From contig NC_081331.1 in NCBI RefSeq assembly GCF_022539665.2, forward strand, positions 496,001 to 560,000: DNA of 64,000 nucleotides. The letters run 5' to 3'. The DNA is from Daphnia carinata. Its lineage: Eukaryota > Arthropoda > Branchiopoda > Diplostraca > Daphniidae. Position 1 is the stretch's first letter. Each line of letters opens with the position of its first letter. Below are positions 1 through 12,610 of this stretch, in pieces. The position numbers and the translations under genes are program-made. The notes below the pieces were generated by a model. The model worked only from the letters and a program-made list of their open reading frames with translations, was not told the DNA's origin and made no database searches.

Positions 1-3000
1 AGGATGGACGAACGTCTCGTTTTGGACGAAATCCATCCTCCATCAAAGCCCATTACATTGAAACTGATTCAGGATCCTCAGTACCGACGTTTCAAAACAA
101 CGGTGGACATGGATACCGCTTTGGATTTGTACAATACTCCGAGGTTGGTCTGTCCGCTGACCTTCAGATTTCCGTACTTTAACTCCTAATTTCATAGGAG
201 TGAAGCCTATGATGAAGACACTCGACGACGTATTAGCGCAGACAAATTCCGTTCGGCAATCGAGCAATTAAACGGCGCCAAATTTCACGAAATCGAGAGC
301 CACTTATCGTCGGCCGTCAATAACGTCCTGGCTACTATGCGTTACGAAAGGCTTCAATGGGATGGCCCACAATTGAAACAAGTTTCCGTCCAGCAGCCTT
401 TAGTTACACCGTATGATAATTCATTTTGTTTTGTATCATTTCAAATTAATTTGTACGTTACGTTCCAGGTACTTTTATCAAACGGCTTCGCACACTTTGG
501 CGGAAGAGGAGGCGAATATGTTCACTCCTGATGCGGCGCTCATTATGGCTCATAATGGCTGGGTAATGAACGACGATCCGTTGCGTAACTTTGCCGAACA
601 GAGCTCCAATGTCTACATCCGTCGTGAACTTATCGCATGGGGAGATAGCGTCAAACTGCGGTACAGAACTCGTTCAATTGTAGATTAGAGCTGATATCTT
701 TATACTGTTTTAATTACCGCTGTCTTACCGTTTTGATTAATAACTATTAACAATGTGGACAACAACAATCATTGCAGGTACGGAGAACGGCCGGAAGACT
801 CGCCGTACCTGTGGGAGCACATGCGCCAGTACACGGAGGAGACGGCCCGCGTCTTCCACGGCATACGTTTAGACAACTGTCATTCAACACCCATACATGT
901 AGCTCAATATTTGCTGGATGCAGCCAGGAAAGTGCGTCCTGATCTCTACGTTATCGCGGAACTGTTCACCAATTCCGATCGCACGGATAACATTTTTGTT
1001 AATCGATTGGGCATTTCGTCCTTGATCCGCGGTATTTAGAAATTAATTATCATGAATTTTGATTTGCTTATTCTTCATTTTTACATATAGAGGGAATGTC
1101 GGCAGGCAATAGTCATGAGCTCGGCCGGCTTATTCATCGATTTGGCGGTGATCCTGTAGGAGCTTTCATCCAGCCTTTGGCTCGCCCTCTGCAACCATCC
1201 ATTGCCCATGCCATTTTGTTGGATCAATCCCACGATAATCCTTCGCCTGTTCAGAAACGTTCCGTCTATGATTTACTGCCCACTGCAGCGCTTATCAGCA
1301 TGGCGTCGTGCGCCACTGGAAGCAACCGCGGCTATGATGAACTTGTTCCTCATCATGTAAAATAGAGTTTATTTCCCTTTTTTATGTGAAAAAAGCAATG
1401 CTGAATCTGATTTGAATTTAGATTCACGTGGTGAAGGAAAATCGGTTTTACGCATCCACGAGTGAATTGCCTGGACCTTCGAGTACGCTGGATTACGGCA
1501 TCATAAAGGCCAAACGAGCCCTCAATGACATGCACCTGAAACTCGGCACCTCAGGCTATTCGCAAGTCTATGTCGATCAAATGACGCCCGATGTTGTAGC
1601 CGTCACTCGCCATTGCCCGGTGACTCATCAATCCATTGTTTTAGTTGCCCACACGGCTTTCAACCATCCGAATGAAGGCACTGAACAAGGATATATTAAA
1701 CCGCTAGTCCTAGATGGATGCGTCGAAGAGGTGATTTTAGAAGCCCAAGTCGTCCATAAGAACCATAGGTCAGTTAATTGACTATTGACTTTAATATACG
1801 TGTTTAAATTGTGTTATATGATGATTTACAGTCAGGGAGGATCGCGTTATGTGGCGCCCAACGGTCATCAGCCGCATCCTAGCAGGATCAACGGTTGTGA
1901 TGACTACCAGTGTATCATTCGTCAAAACGTTAGGGTGGAGGAGGCGCATATGTTGAAAAAAATTAGCGATGCATCATCGGATTCGTCGGGCAAAACGGTC
2001 ATGCACTTCCAAAATTTCTTGCCTGGCTCCGTGTTAGCCATTAGAGTTAGTTTGACTTCGGAAGCACAATCAGCTGTTGTCCATCTTCGCAGCCTCCTCA
2101 CTGGCCTCGCTCTTCCAATCTCATCCTCGCCTACACCATCTCCAGTTGCTACAACTCCCAATCTGGACGAATTGCAACGAGCACTTAGTGCCATGAAATT
2201 GGTCGATTTGAATTTGGCGCTTTACCGCTGCCACGAAGAAGAAGTGGAAGATGGCCGTCCCGGTTCTTACGTAGTACCAGGTAGTGGACCAATCATTTAT
2301 TGCGGTCTTCAGGGCGTCATGTCACTCTTGAGTGATATTCGACCTAAAAACGACCTTGGCCATCCCTTGTGCGCCAATCTGAGGGAGGGTGATTGGCTGT
2401 CAGCCTACATCAGCAGCCGACTCATGCAACACACAGGGACAGCTGATTTAGGCCGTTGGTTGGAATCTGCCTTGGGTCCATTGAGCAAATTGCCACGATT
2501 CTTGGTCCCTTGTTATTTTGACGCCATCATTACTGGGACTTATCTAACTCTGCTGGAACGCTCGTGGTCTCTCATGTCAAAGTAAAACTATTCAAAGTAT
2601 GAACCTGTGAGTGAAAACGTATACAATCATTTTGTTTTGCTTTTTAGGTTTGTCAACGAAAGCTCCACTTTTGTGAAAGCTGTTGCAATGGGATCAGTTC
2701 AATTCGTTGGCTTAATGGGTAATGCACGATTGCCCGAATTATCGCCCTCTTTGGCTCCACCCATGCCCCTCGTCCGGGTAAGAAATGGCCAGCCGGAGCA
2801 AGCCTGTCCGACTATTTCAGCTGGTAATTTGAATTCTAAAAATGTTTTCTTCTACATTATAAAATTGTTCTTGTGTTTTTCACAGGTTTGCCCCACTTTT
2901 CAGTTGGTTATATGCGCAACTGGGGAAGAGACACGTTCATTTCTTTGCGTGGTCTTCTGTTGCTGACCGGTCGTTACCAAGAGGCACGTTACATCATTCT

Positions 3001-4467
3001 TGCCTTTGGAGGGTGTCTTCGCCACGGTTTGATTCCTAACTTACTGGATGGTGGTCCCAATGCCCGATTCAATTGTCGCGATGCTGTCTGGTGGTGGTTG
3101 CAATCCATTTGCGATTACTGCCGTTTGGCTCCTAGAGGCCACACGATCTTAGACGATGCCGTGAGCAGACTCTTCCCGGATGATGAATCACCTCCTATGC
3201 CACCTGGAACCAAAGTAAGGTTTTAATTCATTATTTAATAATTAAAAGAGTTAATGTTGTGGATATTTAATGGCAATAGAATCAACCGCTTTGCGATGTC
3301 ATGCAAGAGGCTCTGCAACGTCATTTCCAAGGCGTAGAGTTCCGTGAACGTAATGCCGGATTTGCAATTGATCGCGAAATGTTGGATGCTGGTTTCAATA
3401 ACAAGATCGGTGTCAACACGGAAAACGGTTTCGTTTTTGGTGGCACTGCTCAAAATTGTGGAACTTGGATGGACAAGATGGGATCTAGTGCCAAGGCCGG
3501 CAATAAAGGGGAACCAGCTACTCCACGAGATGGTTCAGCTGTTGAAATTGTTGGCTTATCACGTTCTGTTATTGGTTACTTATGGGAGTCTTTCACCGCT
3601 GGCACTTACCCATATGCTGGAGTCGAAAGACTCAACGAAGATGGCACGAAAACTCGTTGGACCTATGACGAATGGGCTCGTCAAATTGATCGAAACTTTG
3701 AACGATACTTTTGGATCAATGCTGAACCCGATTCGTCCATGGAACCGCACCCCGAGCTTATCAATCGTAGGGCCATTTACAAGGATTCCTATTTGGCATC
3801 AAAGCCATGGGCTGACTATCAGCTTAGACCCAACTTTGTTGTTGCTATGGCTGTGGTAGGCATCATCATTTACTGACATTTCCAATTTTTCTCGCATTAA
3901 AAAGGTTTTGCTTTTTTAGGCTCCTACAATGTTTACACCGTCGAGAGCTTGGCAAGCATTGCAAATGGCTCTCCAACACTTGCTAGGACCGTTGGGCATG
4001 GCAACTTTGGACAGTTCAGATTGGTCTTACCGACCAAATTATTGCAACTCCGATGAAAGTGATGATCCGAGCACGGCCCACGGTTTCAATTACCATCAAG
4101 GACCCGAATGGCTTTGGCCAGTCGGATTCTTGCTCCAGGCTATGCTGTACTTTGCTCCATTGGTCGGTGGAGTATCTGAACTCAGGAAAACCATCCGAAA
4201 AGTGAAATCGATCTTATCGCGCCACTTCGTGGAAATTCAACAGTCCCCGTGGCGCTCATTGCCCGAACTTACCAACCAGAATGGTAAAGTCTGTCCTGAT
4301 TCAAGTCCAGCTCAAGCTTGGTCCATGGCCACAATTCTCGAGGTAATGTAGTAATAATTTGTCATTGTCTTATAATTTTAATTGGTTTTCATGTTTTTTC
4401 CTTTTAGGTTTTGTATGAGCTTGACAACATCGAACATAAACAGAACATGAACATCAACAAGTTGTGA
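1..4467 (+). CDS. AGL: Glycogen debranching enzyme, 3' part of gene (partial, runs off left edge)
   Basis: Bifunctional cytosolic enzyme of glycogen breakdown (4-alpha-glucanotransferase plus amylo-alpha-1,6-glucosidase). The window opens inside the N-terminal transferase region. Exons read as 1-143, 198-410, 469-660, 778-1031, 1091-1356, 1422-1768, 1832-2581, 2648-2823, 2886-3214, 3280-3855, 3920-4342 and 4408-4467 (TGA), all with GT-AG junctions that keep frame. Family-typical stretches include [20 protein letters not shown] with AELFTNS just downstream (transferase active-site region, exon 4), and [17 protein letters not shown] and [15 protein letters not shown]-like blocks of the C-terminal glucosidase half. 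The C-terminus is in frame to NINKL. No lesion was seen. The missing 5' exons lie left of the window. Nup160 starts about 500 bp downstream on the same strand; no functional link is known. Confidence 0.93.
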
Positions 4468-4973
4468 GTCGAGAGCTGTTACTGAATTCTTCATTGTTTG
4501 GGATCTTTTAGACGCTTTTTGAAATTTAATCACATGAAGTCCTATATAAGGGGAAAAGGGAGAAAGTAGTTGTTTTGAAATGTCATTTCCCACCTTCAGC
4601 CGCACACCCGTGTACTTTTAGCCGTCTTCTACTTAGGCGCATCTACTTTTCTTCAACAGTTTATTAAAACATCTTATGTCGTTTTTATCGCGTTTGTTAT
4701 CAACATAGTGGAGAATTCTATTATGCCACTGTCTGGCAGCTATATTGTAATATGTAGAAAAATACACATCTTTGTGCCGGCTTATTCTTCTGGTCATTTT
4801 TAGATCATGTTATTGTTATTTTTAGTATATCTTTCGCCATTTCATCGTTAGATGGCGCTGAAGCCCATCTAGTTCTTTTGGTTGCCGAGTGGGTTGTTTG
4901 AATAAATTCGTCTGTAACGCTATTTGTTTCTCAGCTGCCCGCGCTATTGCAACTGCAGAAACGATTTAAAAAT
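4468..4973. other. AGL 3' flank / Nup160 upstream region
   Basis: No coding potential was seen. The stretch between the AGL stop and the Nup160 start must hold the AGL 3' UTR and the Nup160 promoter. An AATAAA-type sequence lies near 4902. No TATA box or other core element was convincing. Confidence 0.5.
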
Positions 4974-7900
4974 ATGGCTAGTTGCCTCAAAGAAAATTTA
5001 ACTGGTTACTCATTTCTCGGATTACGAGAAGTAGTTCCTGATCAAACAGGCGTGGAACAATGGAAGGAACTTTCACTGAATACGGGTAATATAAGTAGAC
5101 TTGATGAGCCATACCGGCTACAGTTCTTTCTTCCTCAACCAAAACGGTGTCATTTTTATGTACTCACGTTTCTGTTTTTTTTTTTACAAGGCGGAACTCA
5201 CTTGACGCTTCAAGATATTAAGCTACCTGAAGGATGCATATCAGGAGGATATTGTTTTACCGATTCTTCTTCAGTTGTCACACGTAACCGTTTCATATGC
5301 TGGTAAAAACTTAATTATTTGTGAATTTTCTTTAATAACTTAAAGCTAGAGAAAAACCCTATGGCAGACTTTAATGTATTTTTAAATAGGCAAATTAATA
5401 ATGATGTCCTGGAATTAGTTGAGCACAGCTTAGATTTAAACCTTCATGGAAACTGTCTACGCATTAGATTTCAAGGATTAGCGATCCTAGAGGGAACATC
5501 CATACATGAAACTAGAAACAGTGTTGTCATCTTGGTCTCAACTATATCTTCAGTTCATCGTCTGGTTCTGCCACATCCATCAAAACATAATGATCCATCA
5601 GCATTCAGTTCAACTGGAACCAATATATCTGTCCCCTCTATTTTCACTGAAGCTTCGCTCCCATGGTTGAGAGAATCTTTCAGTCACCAGGTCATCAATA
5701 GCACCACTACAAATGTTTCCCTTCCCAGCACAGCAGCATCCTGTTTATCCACCAATGGAAAAGAAGCTTTGTTTGCTTTGGCAAACACTACGTCAATATC
5801 TCTTATTCGCATGGGTCAGACACCCTCTGCTGTGAGTACTTTTAATTTGCAGCCATCATCGAATTTTTCTCGTTTGCTCTCCGGCTACCTACCAACTGTA
5901 TTACGAGGCACTTCAACGCAAGAAAACGAAGAAACCACGACTAGCATTTGCTTATTGCCAACCAACGATGACGTTCTCGTATTGGCCATAAGCAAAGGCT
6001 TGAAGTTGCGTATTTGGTCAGCGACAACACAAGATTGCCGATTGGAATTTGACCTGATTGAGTACCTTGGTGAGAAGTCAGTTAAACAGCTTGGCTCTCT
6101 TCACCGCATTCGATGGTGCACGGAAGGCGAAAATTTCACACTGGGAGTCTTCTCTTCCTTTGGCAAAAAGCGATCCTTTCTACTTATCAATCTGCAAACG
6201 GGCCCTACACTCAAATTAAATTTCCAGTCCTCCATCGCGGCACAGCACAGTCGTTTGATTGATTTTAGCCTTACTTCTGATCATCTTTATGCGTTATGGA
6301 GTACTTCTCAAGGAGAACATCTGTTGGAATTTGCCGAAACGACTCGATTACAGTGGCAACAAATCGCCTTGGAGCCGGGGATTGAATCAGACATTGAGTA
6401 CGACGATACCGTTGTTGATCCGAAACAAGCCTACATGCAGGCACTTTTTAAGCCTGGCGCATTCTCTGTTTCTACATTGAGCAAAGCTCTACAAGCTTTT
6501 GATCGTTCCGGGGCAATCAAAAGAAGGAGAATGGGAGACATCAAAGAAGATATCATTATGGCCATCGAGACGGAGTTGACCGATCAATTAGCAGAGGCAG
6601 GTGATCTGACGGAAGAAGACTACCTGCAACTCGCAGCCAAATGTTGGGCTCAGTTCTATGCCTATGTTGTGCAATACCATTTGAAACGACCCGTTCCCAT
6701 CGGCTTGTTGATTGATGAAAACACAGGCTTCCACGCTCTTCTTAAAAAAGGGATGATTTCGTTTCTGCGCCCCTTAGATCTCGTAGAGAGTTTGGTTTTA
6801 CAGCGAGGCCTTCGTTGGGATGGGCATCCACATATAGACGTCATTTCTCCGCTCTTTGGAGGCCAACAATCAGCTTCTGGCCTTACTGCCCTACTTGAGG
6901 TAAAAATCACAGTTTTAGCTTACTTCGTGATGGTGTATAACAGTTGCATTATTGCAGGTCCTGCTTCTCGTCAGCGATAATTTGTTGACAGAACAAATAA
7001 AGCGATTTGACCATTCCATGTTCCAGTTACAAAGCGCTGATCAAATTGCTCGGGAAATAGCTAATGAACTCCTCGAGAACAAATCGCTCAACTTACTAAA
7101 CGCCATGCACATCGCATTGTCATCCATCGATGTTTGCATGGCTTTGTCTGTCCTCTTGCAACAGCTCAGTGTCGGCATGAATGGAGGCAATTCGAAATCA
7201 AGTGACATTTTCTTAAGCGGCAAAAGTTCTCTTCGGTTGCTATTCAATGGAGCACTTGGATTAGGCGCATTAGCCGAATCGTCCAGACAGATGGCTGACT
7301 TGAGGTGGGCATCTGTCCTTAATTGTCACATATGGCACACGAGACGCTTCTTCATTTGATATAATTCTTTTGCTTTTCGTGTAAAGGTTGGGCTTGTGTC
7401 GAGATGTACTGATCGTGCAGCAATTACTGATATTGACCCAGGAAGAACTCCAACTTAGTTCCGAGGATGCAGAAACGATCCGCTCTGAATTCCTTCCTCG
7501 CAGCGTCCCTCTCGCTCACGCTTACTACGCTTTGTCGTGGTTGTGTCACTGTCCTGCCCAAACAGTTTCGAATTCTCTCGTTGAACAAAATATTCGTGCA
7601 ATGACTCTGTTAGGATTTAAAAAATCGCAAGAGTCATATGGTAAGGAAAGAATCTGTGCCATTCCACACATCAGTATAAATAATATTACTTATTTTTTTA
7701 GCGACTTTACCATGCAAGAGTTTGGTCGAATTATTTCTTTCTTCCGATGGAGGCAGGGCTGTCCGAGAAATGGTTCTTCAGGAAGAAGATGCCTCAGAAT
7801 GGACATCGTCTTGGCTGGAAGTTTTCCCCCACTTCATGAAAGCTATCGGCCAGTTGCTATGGCCCATAGGAAATCATGTAACATTCATGGAATTTCTAAT

Positions 7901-9881
7901 GGAACGATTCCAGCCCTTGGCCGTACAGGGATATGTTCGCTTGCAACAGAGCTGGTTTGTAAAAATTCTATCCAATGGACATCACTTGAGATTTTTTAAG
8001 TATTTACTTGAAATTTCTTTAAGGTGTGAATGGAATACTTGCTCCCGTAAATTCCTCATGGCCGTCGCCCTGATGGCTACTGGTGAAGGAGACAAGGCCA
8101 GTCGATGGATGCTTGAGGCTGCTGAAGGAATAGTCAAGGAACAACTCCTGCGCTCCGTTGTTTTAAAAAGCGTGGATGAAAGTGGCGATTCCATGAGTCG
8201 CTCAGACCCAGTGATTCGCTTTCACCTCGTCTGCGTCCAGTTGCTAGAGCAAGCTGGGCTGAGCAGTGCCGCACTTCGTGTTGCACTGGTTGCGTTAAAC
8301 GGTAGCAAAAAGGAAGACCCGCTGTTAGCTACAATATGGTCTGTTGTCGCCAAACTTCATTTGAACTTGGGTCATTATCAGGTATAAGAGAACATCTTAC
8401 AACCAAATGACATTGTACCTAAACCATATTTCAACAGGAAGCATATGAAGCCATTGTTAATAATCCGGATAGCAGTCAACGGCCCGAAACACTTGGACGT
8501 TTGGTCAATATTTTGTTAGAGCGCAAACAGATGGACACTCTTCTAACCTTTCCTTACGCTGGATTGGAGTCAGAGTTGGAGAAAATAGTAGAAAGGCGGG
8601 CTCGATCATCGGACGTTCTGTCTATGACGCTTTACTATTCGTTCCTCTATGCCTTTCACGTCAGACAGGGTAAAATGCGCAAAGCTGCTGCTGTGATGCA
8701 TGAACAGGTGAAGTGCACTATCGAGAAACAGCTTTTGGTTATGAAAACTAATATCCTCTGATGACAGGCACTTCGATATGGATGTGAAGGTGAATCTGCA
8801 AAAATGGTCAAATGTCTTTTGGCATGCCTCAACGCCCTGCGTTTAGTCTCGAGGCAGGAAGCTTGGCTGGTGAAACCAGTGACAGCTTCGTCTGTTCGGA
8901 AGAATTCATCAGAATCACTCAAGCATACAGTAGACGTCATCGAATATGCTGATATCGAAAAGGAGTATGAACTTAGCTACGCCTGTATTAATCTTGGACA
9001 GCCGATCACATCGCTATCCGCCTCTGATGTAGTAGCTCTTTTGATTTCACGTAACCGCTATGAATCCGCGCTGCGCATTGCCAAGATTTTTGACGTAAAA
9101 GGTATAAAATCTCACTGACTCCTTTCATGAGGCTTGATGTGTTTTTCTCAACAATCTAATCTTAACTAGATACTTCGCCCGTCGTGGAACACCTTGCTGC
9201 CAATTGCATGGCGTTATCGAGAGAACAGGCCAACGAAGATGATGCTTGGGTTTGGTTATCTCTGAATCAGTCCTCTGGAGTTGGTAAGGCTTCGGAACAG
9301 GCCTGGCGATTACTGGAAAAGATTATACCGAAAGCTGAAGGAGGTGATAAAGAAACACGTTGCCATCGAGCGGCTGCCCGAAAAATTCTTGGCTTGGATT
9401 GCACTCTGCCTTATTGGTTGGCCGCCAGCTACAAGTTGAGGAATCCCGGTGAACTTATCAGCCTCTATCATCAGGCAGGACTTCTGGAAGATGCAGCCCA
9501 GGTATTTTAGTTTCTGATTCTGTCAGTTTTAATTAAAAAAAATTACTTGACAAAATCTATCAGGTGGCTCTCGAACTGGTGGATGCTATGCTAGGCAAAG
9601 GTAAGGAATACTTTGGGTTCACCAGCAATCCGCTTCAGATCAACGCTCCTGCTATCTGGCTGCCCTACACCGTTATAGATCGTTTAATCATGGAATTGGA
9701 AGCCAATTCAAACGATTCTACCTACAAGATGGTAAATATTCTCTTTGTAACTTGTTTTTATAACCGCTTCAGTTCTTATTTGTATGTTTAGTTGCTGAAA
9801 GACATGAAGGATAAATTGGAGACTTACTTCCATACCGCTGAACGTGTCAGTCGCTCTATTCTCGAATTATCCGTGTCTTAG
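4974..9881 (+). CDS. Nup160: Nuclear pore complex protein Nup160 (intact copy)
   Basis: Structural nucleoporin of the Y-complex (Nup107-160), with an N-terminal beta-propeller followed by an alpha-solenoid. Start chosen at MASCLKENL, the first Met before a conserved Nup160 N-terminus. Exons: 4974-5085, 5191-5302, 5390-6899, 6958-7304, 7387-7640, 7702-7954, 8024-8381, 8438-8707, 8768-9101, 9170-9501, 9564-9731 and 9792-9881. The intron 7955-8023 has a weak GTTTGT donor; it is inferred because its removal gives a better family match (QQSWCEWNTCSRKF) and a typical 69-nt length, although the frame also stays open without it. The protein ends ILELSVS. A partial, decayed copy lies at 15090-19426. 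About 1.35 kb of the 3' half plus 3' flank is almost identical between copies, so short reads will multimap there. Confidence 0.92.
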
Positions 9882-10503
9882 CCTGCCTATTTTACGAAAA
9901 TGTGAACTCCGTATTTTCATTTTACTGCATAATGAAATATCGAGAATACCTTTGAATCCAATAAATTCATGTGTATGTGACTGGAATTGTAAACGCAATT
10001 ACACCAGTATATGCAGTTTAAAATCACAGAAAAGCCCTCACTGTGTTCAAGAAATTGACGGAAAAAACAGGTAATTATTAAATTTGCTGATATTAGTGTA
10101 AATTTTTTTTTGTTTAATAGATTTTTGTATGAGGAATCCAATATGAGGAATCCAACTTCTTAAATTTGGAACCTAAATCATGGATAGTATCTATATTTAG
10201 TGGTATTATTTTTTTAAAAGGAAAAGTCGGGCTTAAAATTTCCATCAGCCGTATACATTGATGTAGCGCTCCAGTACAACAGTGCTAGTGCAACACATCA
10301 AAGTTCCTCGATTTGTCTTAATTGATCAATAAATAGGGATAACTAGGCATGATTTAGATTCAAAATTTTACGAGAATCAAGACAATGGTTAAAGAATATG
10401 AAAAATTTCAATAATGACGAGGAGGATTACCTTCTGTAGTCTCCTTGTGACGGCCATAGCTGTTCCGTTTACGTTTTTTGAACTTGCCTAAACGGAATTG
10501 CCT
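9882..10503. other. Nup160 3' flank with repeat debris
   Basis: It starts with the Nup160 3' UTR (AATAAA-like signal near 9960) and an intron-like segment about 10066-10121. The block up to about 10136 recurs almost unchanged after the pseudocopy (to 19426). At 10160-10290 there is a diverged piece of the dispersed family described at 23.9-26.0 kb: the motif AAAGTCGGGCTTAAAATTT and a variant GC-rich segment at 10262-10288. The stretch ends with the UBE2L-like exon fragment. Confidence 0.6.
10400..10480 (-). pseudogene. Stray first-exon fragment of a UBE2L-type gene
   Basis: On the minus strand 10457-10431 reads MAVTRRLQK and is followed by a GTAATCC donor. The same arrangement, MAATRRLHK then GTAATCC, is exon 1 of the intact UBE2L3-like gene at 28822. 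Similarity continues on both sides, upstream into the AAACGGAACAG 5' UTR and downstream into the intron (CTCCTCGTCATTATT). The remaining exons are absent nearby, so this is a small genomic (not processed) duplicate of a promoter-proximal segment. It may carry a start codon and splice donor into whatever is transcribed here. Confidence 0.75.
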
Positions 10504-10927
10504 ACGGAAACCAAGTAGGGTGGGGTTCAATAAAAACAAATGAAACGCGAAACCCGCACAATTTACGGAATTTGACTGAATCAGAGTCATAGAGACCTGG
10601 TTGCTCCACGCTGTGCTATAAATTGCCATAAGAGTCTGCGGTGACTTGTGGTTGAAATTTCACTGATTTTGGGGGAGCAGCTGGCAGCGATAGAGAGCCA
10701 TCTATTGAATGGTCCGTGATCGAAGTTAATAACGGAGCTAGGTGATAAAGCAAGAAATTTTTTTAGTTGTTTACCAAAACATTTGAGTTTCTTTTTCTCG
10801 GCACGGAAAGATACAACTCGCTTCTGTATTCAAAATTTCACTTCACTACACCGACAAATTGAGCTAAAAGCTCGACAACCCATACGTATTTTGCTAACTA
10901 AAGATTCATCTCGAATGAGAAAAAAAA

Positions 10928-11160
10928 ATGTCCATGCAAAATTCTGAATTAGTTGCCAACAAACAACGGGGCCAAAATATACAAAGAGTAATCGCATATG
11001 ACGGCAAACGACTCAAAAAATACATTGAAATTTTTGACAGAAATTACATTAAGGGACAAAAACCGAGAGCCGATAAATTAATTTTTGCTGAATTCATCTT
11101 GTTATTTGTTACAAACCGGAAAAAAGGAACGAGTGCAAGGGGGGGGACGAATAGGAAACG
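10928..11160 (+). other. Anonymous open frame in left arm (mirror at 12950-12715, minus)
   Basis: A reading frame starting MSMQNSELVANKQRGQNIQR runs about 77 codons to the G-run, where the two arms diverge in frame because the run differs in length (8 against 13). It is lysine- and arginine-rich, with no family recognised. The mirrored copy on the minus strand is identical over this part, which reflects arm identity and is not evidence of selection. It may be a real exon captured in the duplication or chance. Confidence 0.3.
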
Positions 11161-11263
11161 TCTTGGAATTTTTTTTTCTTTTCGTTTAAGAATAAAAGAT
11201 TGGATGAGGAGGGGGTACGAAAGGTGTGTTTATTCTCCTTCCCGACTCGAAAGTTAATATTTT

Positions 11264-11610
11264 CAGTCAATGTATTGAGCTAGCCAGCGGAAATCTTCGC
11301 CGTAGCCTTGGCCTTCCACAACAGAACACATGAATAATTCAATGGGCCGAGAAGATAAATCTTGGCGAAAGAAGATTGAAGATCTTGGATTTCTGCCCTA
11401 TAAACGGAAATTAAAATTTATCTTACGAGTACTTAAATAAGTTAAATTGAAAGGGATATTTTACTTTTCTGGTAGTGTTGTGCAGCTCAAAATAAGAACG
11501 CAATTGATCTTCCGAATCTGCTCCAAACCTATCGATCTTGTTGCCGAGTATAAGGATAGGACAATGTCTCAATTGTTCATCGGCTAAAAGCGAGCATAAC
11601 TCGTTTTCTT
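11264..11610 (-). pseudogene. SAR1 GTPase C-terminal exon fragments, left arm
   Basis: Read on the minus strand, 11610-11470 gives LLADEQLRHCPILILGNKID and then RFGADSEDQLRSYFELHNTT. After an intron of about 67 nt, 11372-11264 gives [20 protein letters not shown] and then FRWLAQYID-stop. NKID is the conserved G4 guanine-specificity motif, and the C-terminus is diagnostic of SAR1, the COPII-initiating small GTPase. Joining the last exon needs a 1-nt frame change. No N-terminal exon or G1 P-loop is present, so this is a fragment, not a gene. The intron is retained, so it arose by DNA duplication, not retrotransposition. Confidence 0.85.
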
Positions 11611-11643
11611 TCCAGCTGTAAAGTTTTTTCGCATAACAGATTC

Positions 11644-11860
11644 AGAGGAACTAGTGATTGGCAACATAAGGTTCACCACATTTGATTTGGGTGGCCATAT
11701 TCAAGGTGTGTAGCAAAATTTACGATATTCTTTTGAATATCTTAATATTAAATGATTTTTCAAATAGCAATTGCAATTGTGTTTCTAGTCGATGCCTTTG
11801 ACACCCAACGCTTATCGGAAAGTAAAAACGCGTTATGCTCGCTTTTAGCCGATATTAAGA
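11644..11860 (+). pseudogene. SAR1 GTPase middle exon fragments, left arm, opposite orientation
   Basis: On the plus strand 11644-11705 reads EELVIGNIRFTTFDLGGHIQ, containing the switch-II/G3 DxGGH motif of SAR1. After a short intron-like gap, 11758-11852 reads AIVFLVDAFDTQRLSESKN and then ALCSLLAD. These middle exons lie tail-to-tail with the C-terminal exons of the same arm, so each arm is itself scrambled. The arrangement cannot make SAR1 protein. Confidence 0.83.
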
Positions 11861-12009
11861 TATTCAAAAAAATGCTCGCTAAAAGCGAGCATAACTCGTT
11901 TTTGTCGATGCGGAACTAGTCGGCGGAACAAGTCGATGCCTTTGACACCCAACGCTTATCGGAAAGTAAAAACGAGTTATGCTCGCTTTTAGCGAGCATT
12001 TTTTTGAAT

Positions 12010-12228
12010 ATCTTAATATCGGCTAAAAGCGAGCATAACTCGTTTTTACTTTCCGATAAGCGTTGGGTGTCAAAGGCATCGACTAGAAACACAATTGCAA
12101 TTGCTATTTGAAAAATCATTTAATATTAAGATATTCAAAAGAATATCGTAAATTTTGCTACACACCTTGAATATGGCCACCCAAATCAAATGTGGTGAAC
12201 CTTATGTTGCCAATCACTAGTTCCTCTG
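12010..12228 (-). pseudogene. SAR1 middle exon fragments, right arm (mirror copy)
   Basis: Mirror image of 11644-11860. The minus strand reads EELVIGNIRFTTFDLGGHIQ (12228-12168) and then IVFLVDAFDTQRLSESKNEL (12113-12019). It uses NEL where the left arm has NAL. Confidence 0.83.
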
Positions 12229-12264
12229 AATCTGTTATGCGAAAAAACTTTACAGCTGGAAAGT

Positions 12265-12610
12265 AAAAACGAGTTATGCTCGCTTTTAGCCGATGAACAA
12301 TTGAGACATTGTCCTATCCTTATACTCGACAACAAGATCGATAGGTTTGGAGCAGATTCGGAAGATCAATTGCGTTCTTATTTTGAGCTGCACAACACTA
12401 CCAGAAAAGTAAAATATCCCTTTCAATTTAACTTATTTAAGTACTCGTAAGATAAATTTTAATTTCCGTTTATAGGGCAGAAAGCCAAGATCTTCAATCT
12501 TCTTTCGCCAAGAGTTATCTTCTCGGCCCATTGAATTATTCATGTGTTCTGTTGTGGAAGGCCAAGGCTACGGCGAAGATTTCCGCTGGCTAGCTCAATA
12601 CATTGACTGA
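12265..12610 (+). pseudogene. SAR1 C-terminal exon fragments, right arm (mirror copy)
   Basis: The plus strand reads SKNELCSLLADEQLRHCPIL and then ILDNKIDRFGADSEDQLRSY (12265-12408). An intact GT-AG intron follows at 12409-12475 (67 nt), then the exon ending [14 protein letters not shown]-stop at 12610. It has ILD where the left arm has ILG before NKID. As on the left, the last exon is one base out of frame with the preceding one. Confidence 0.85.

Noticed and set aside
11916-12119. SAR1-like open frame as a small GTPase gene
   Set aside because: It covers only middle-exon pieces plus antisense read-through; there is no P-loop or C-terminus in order.
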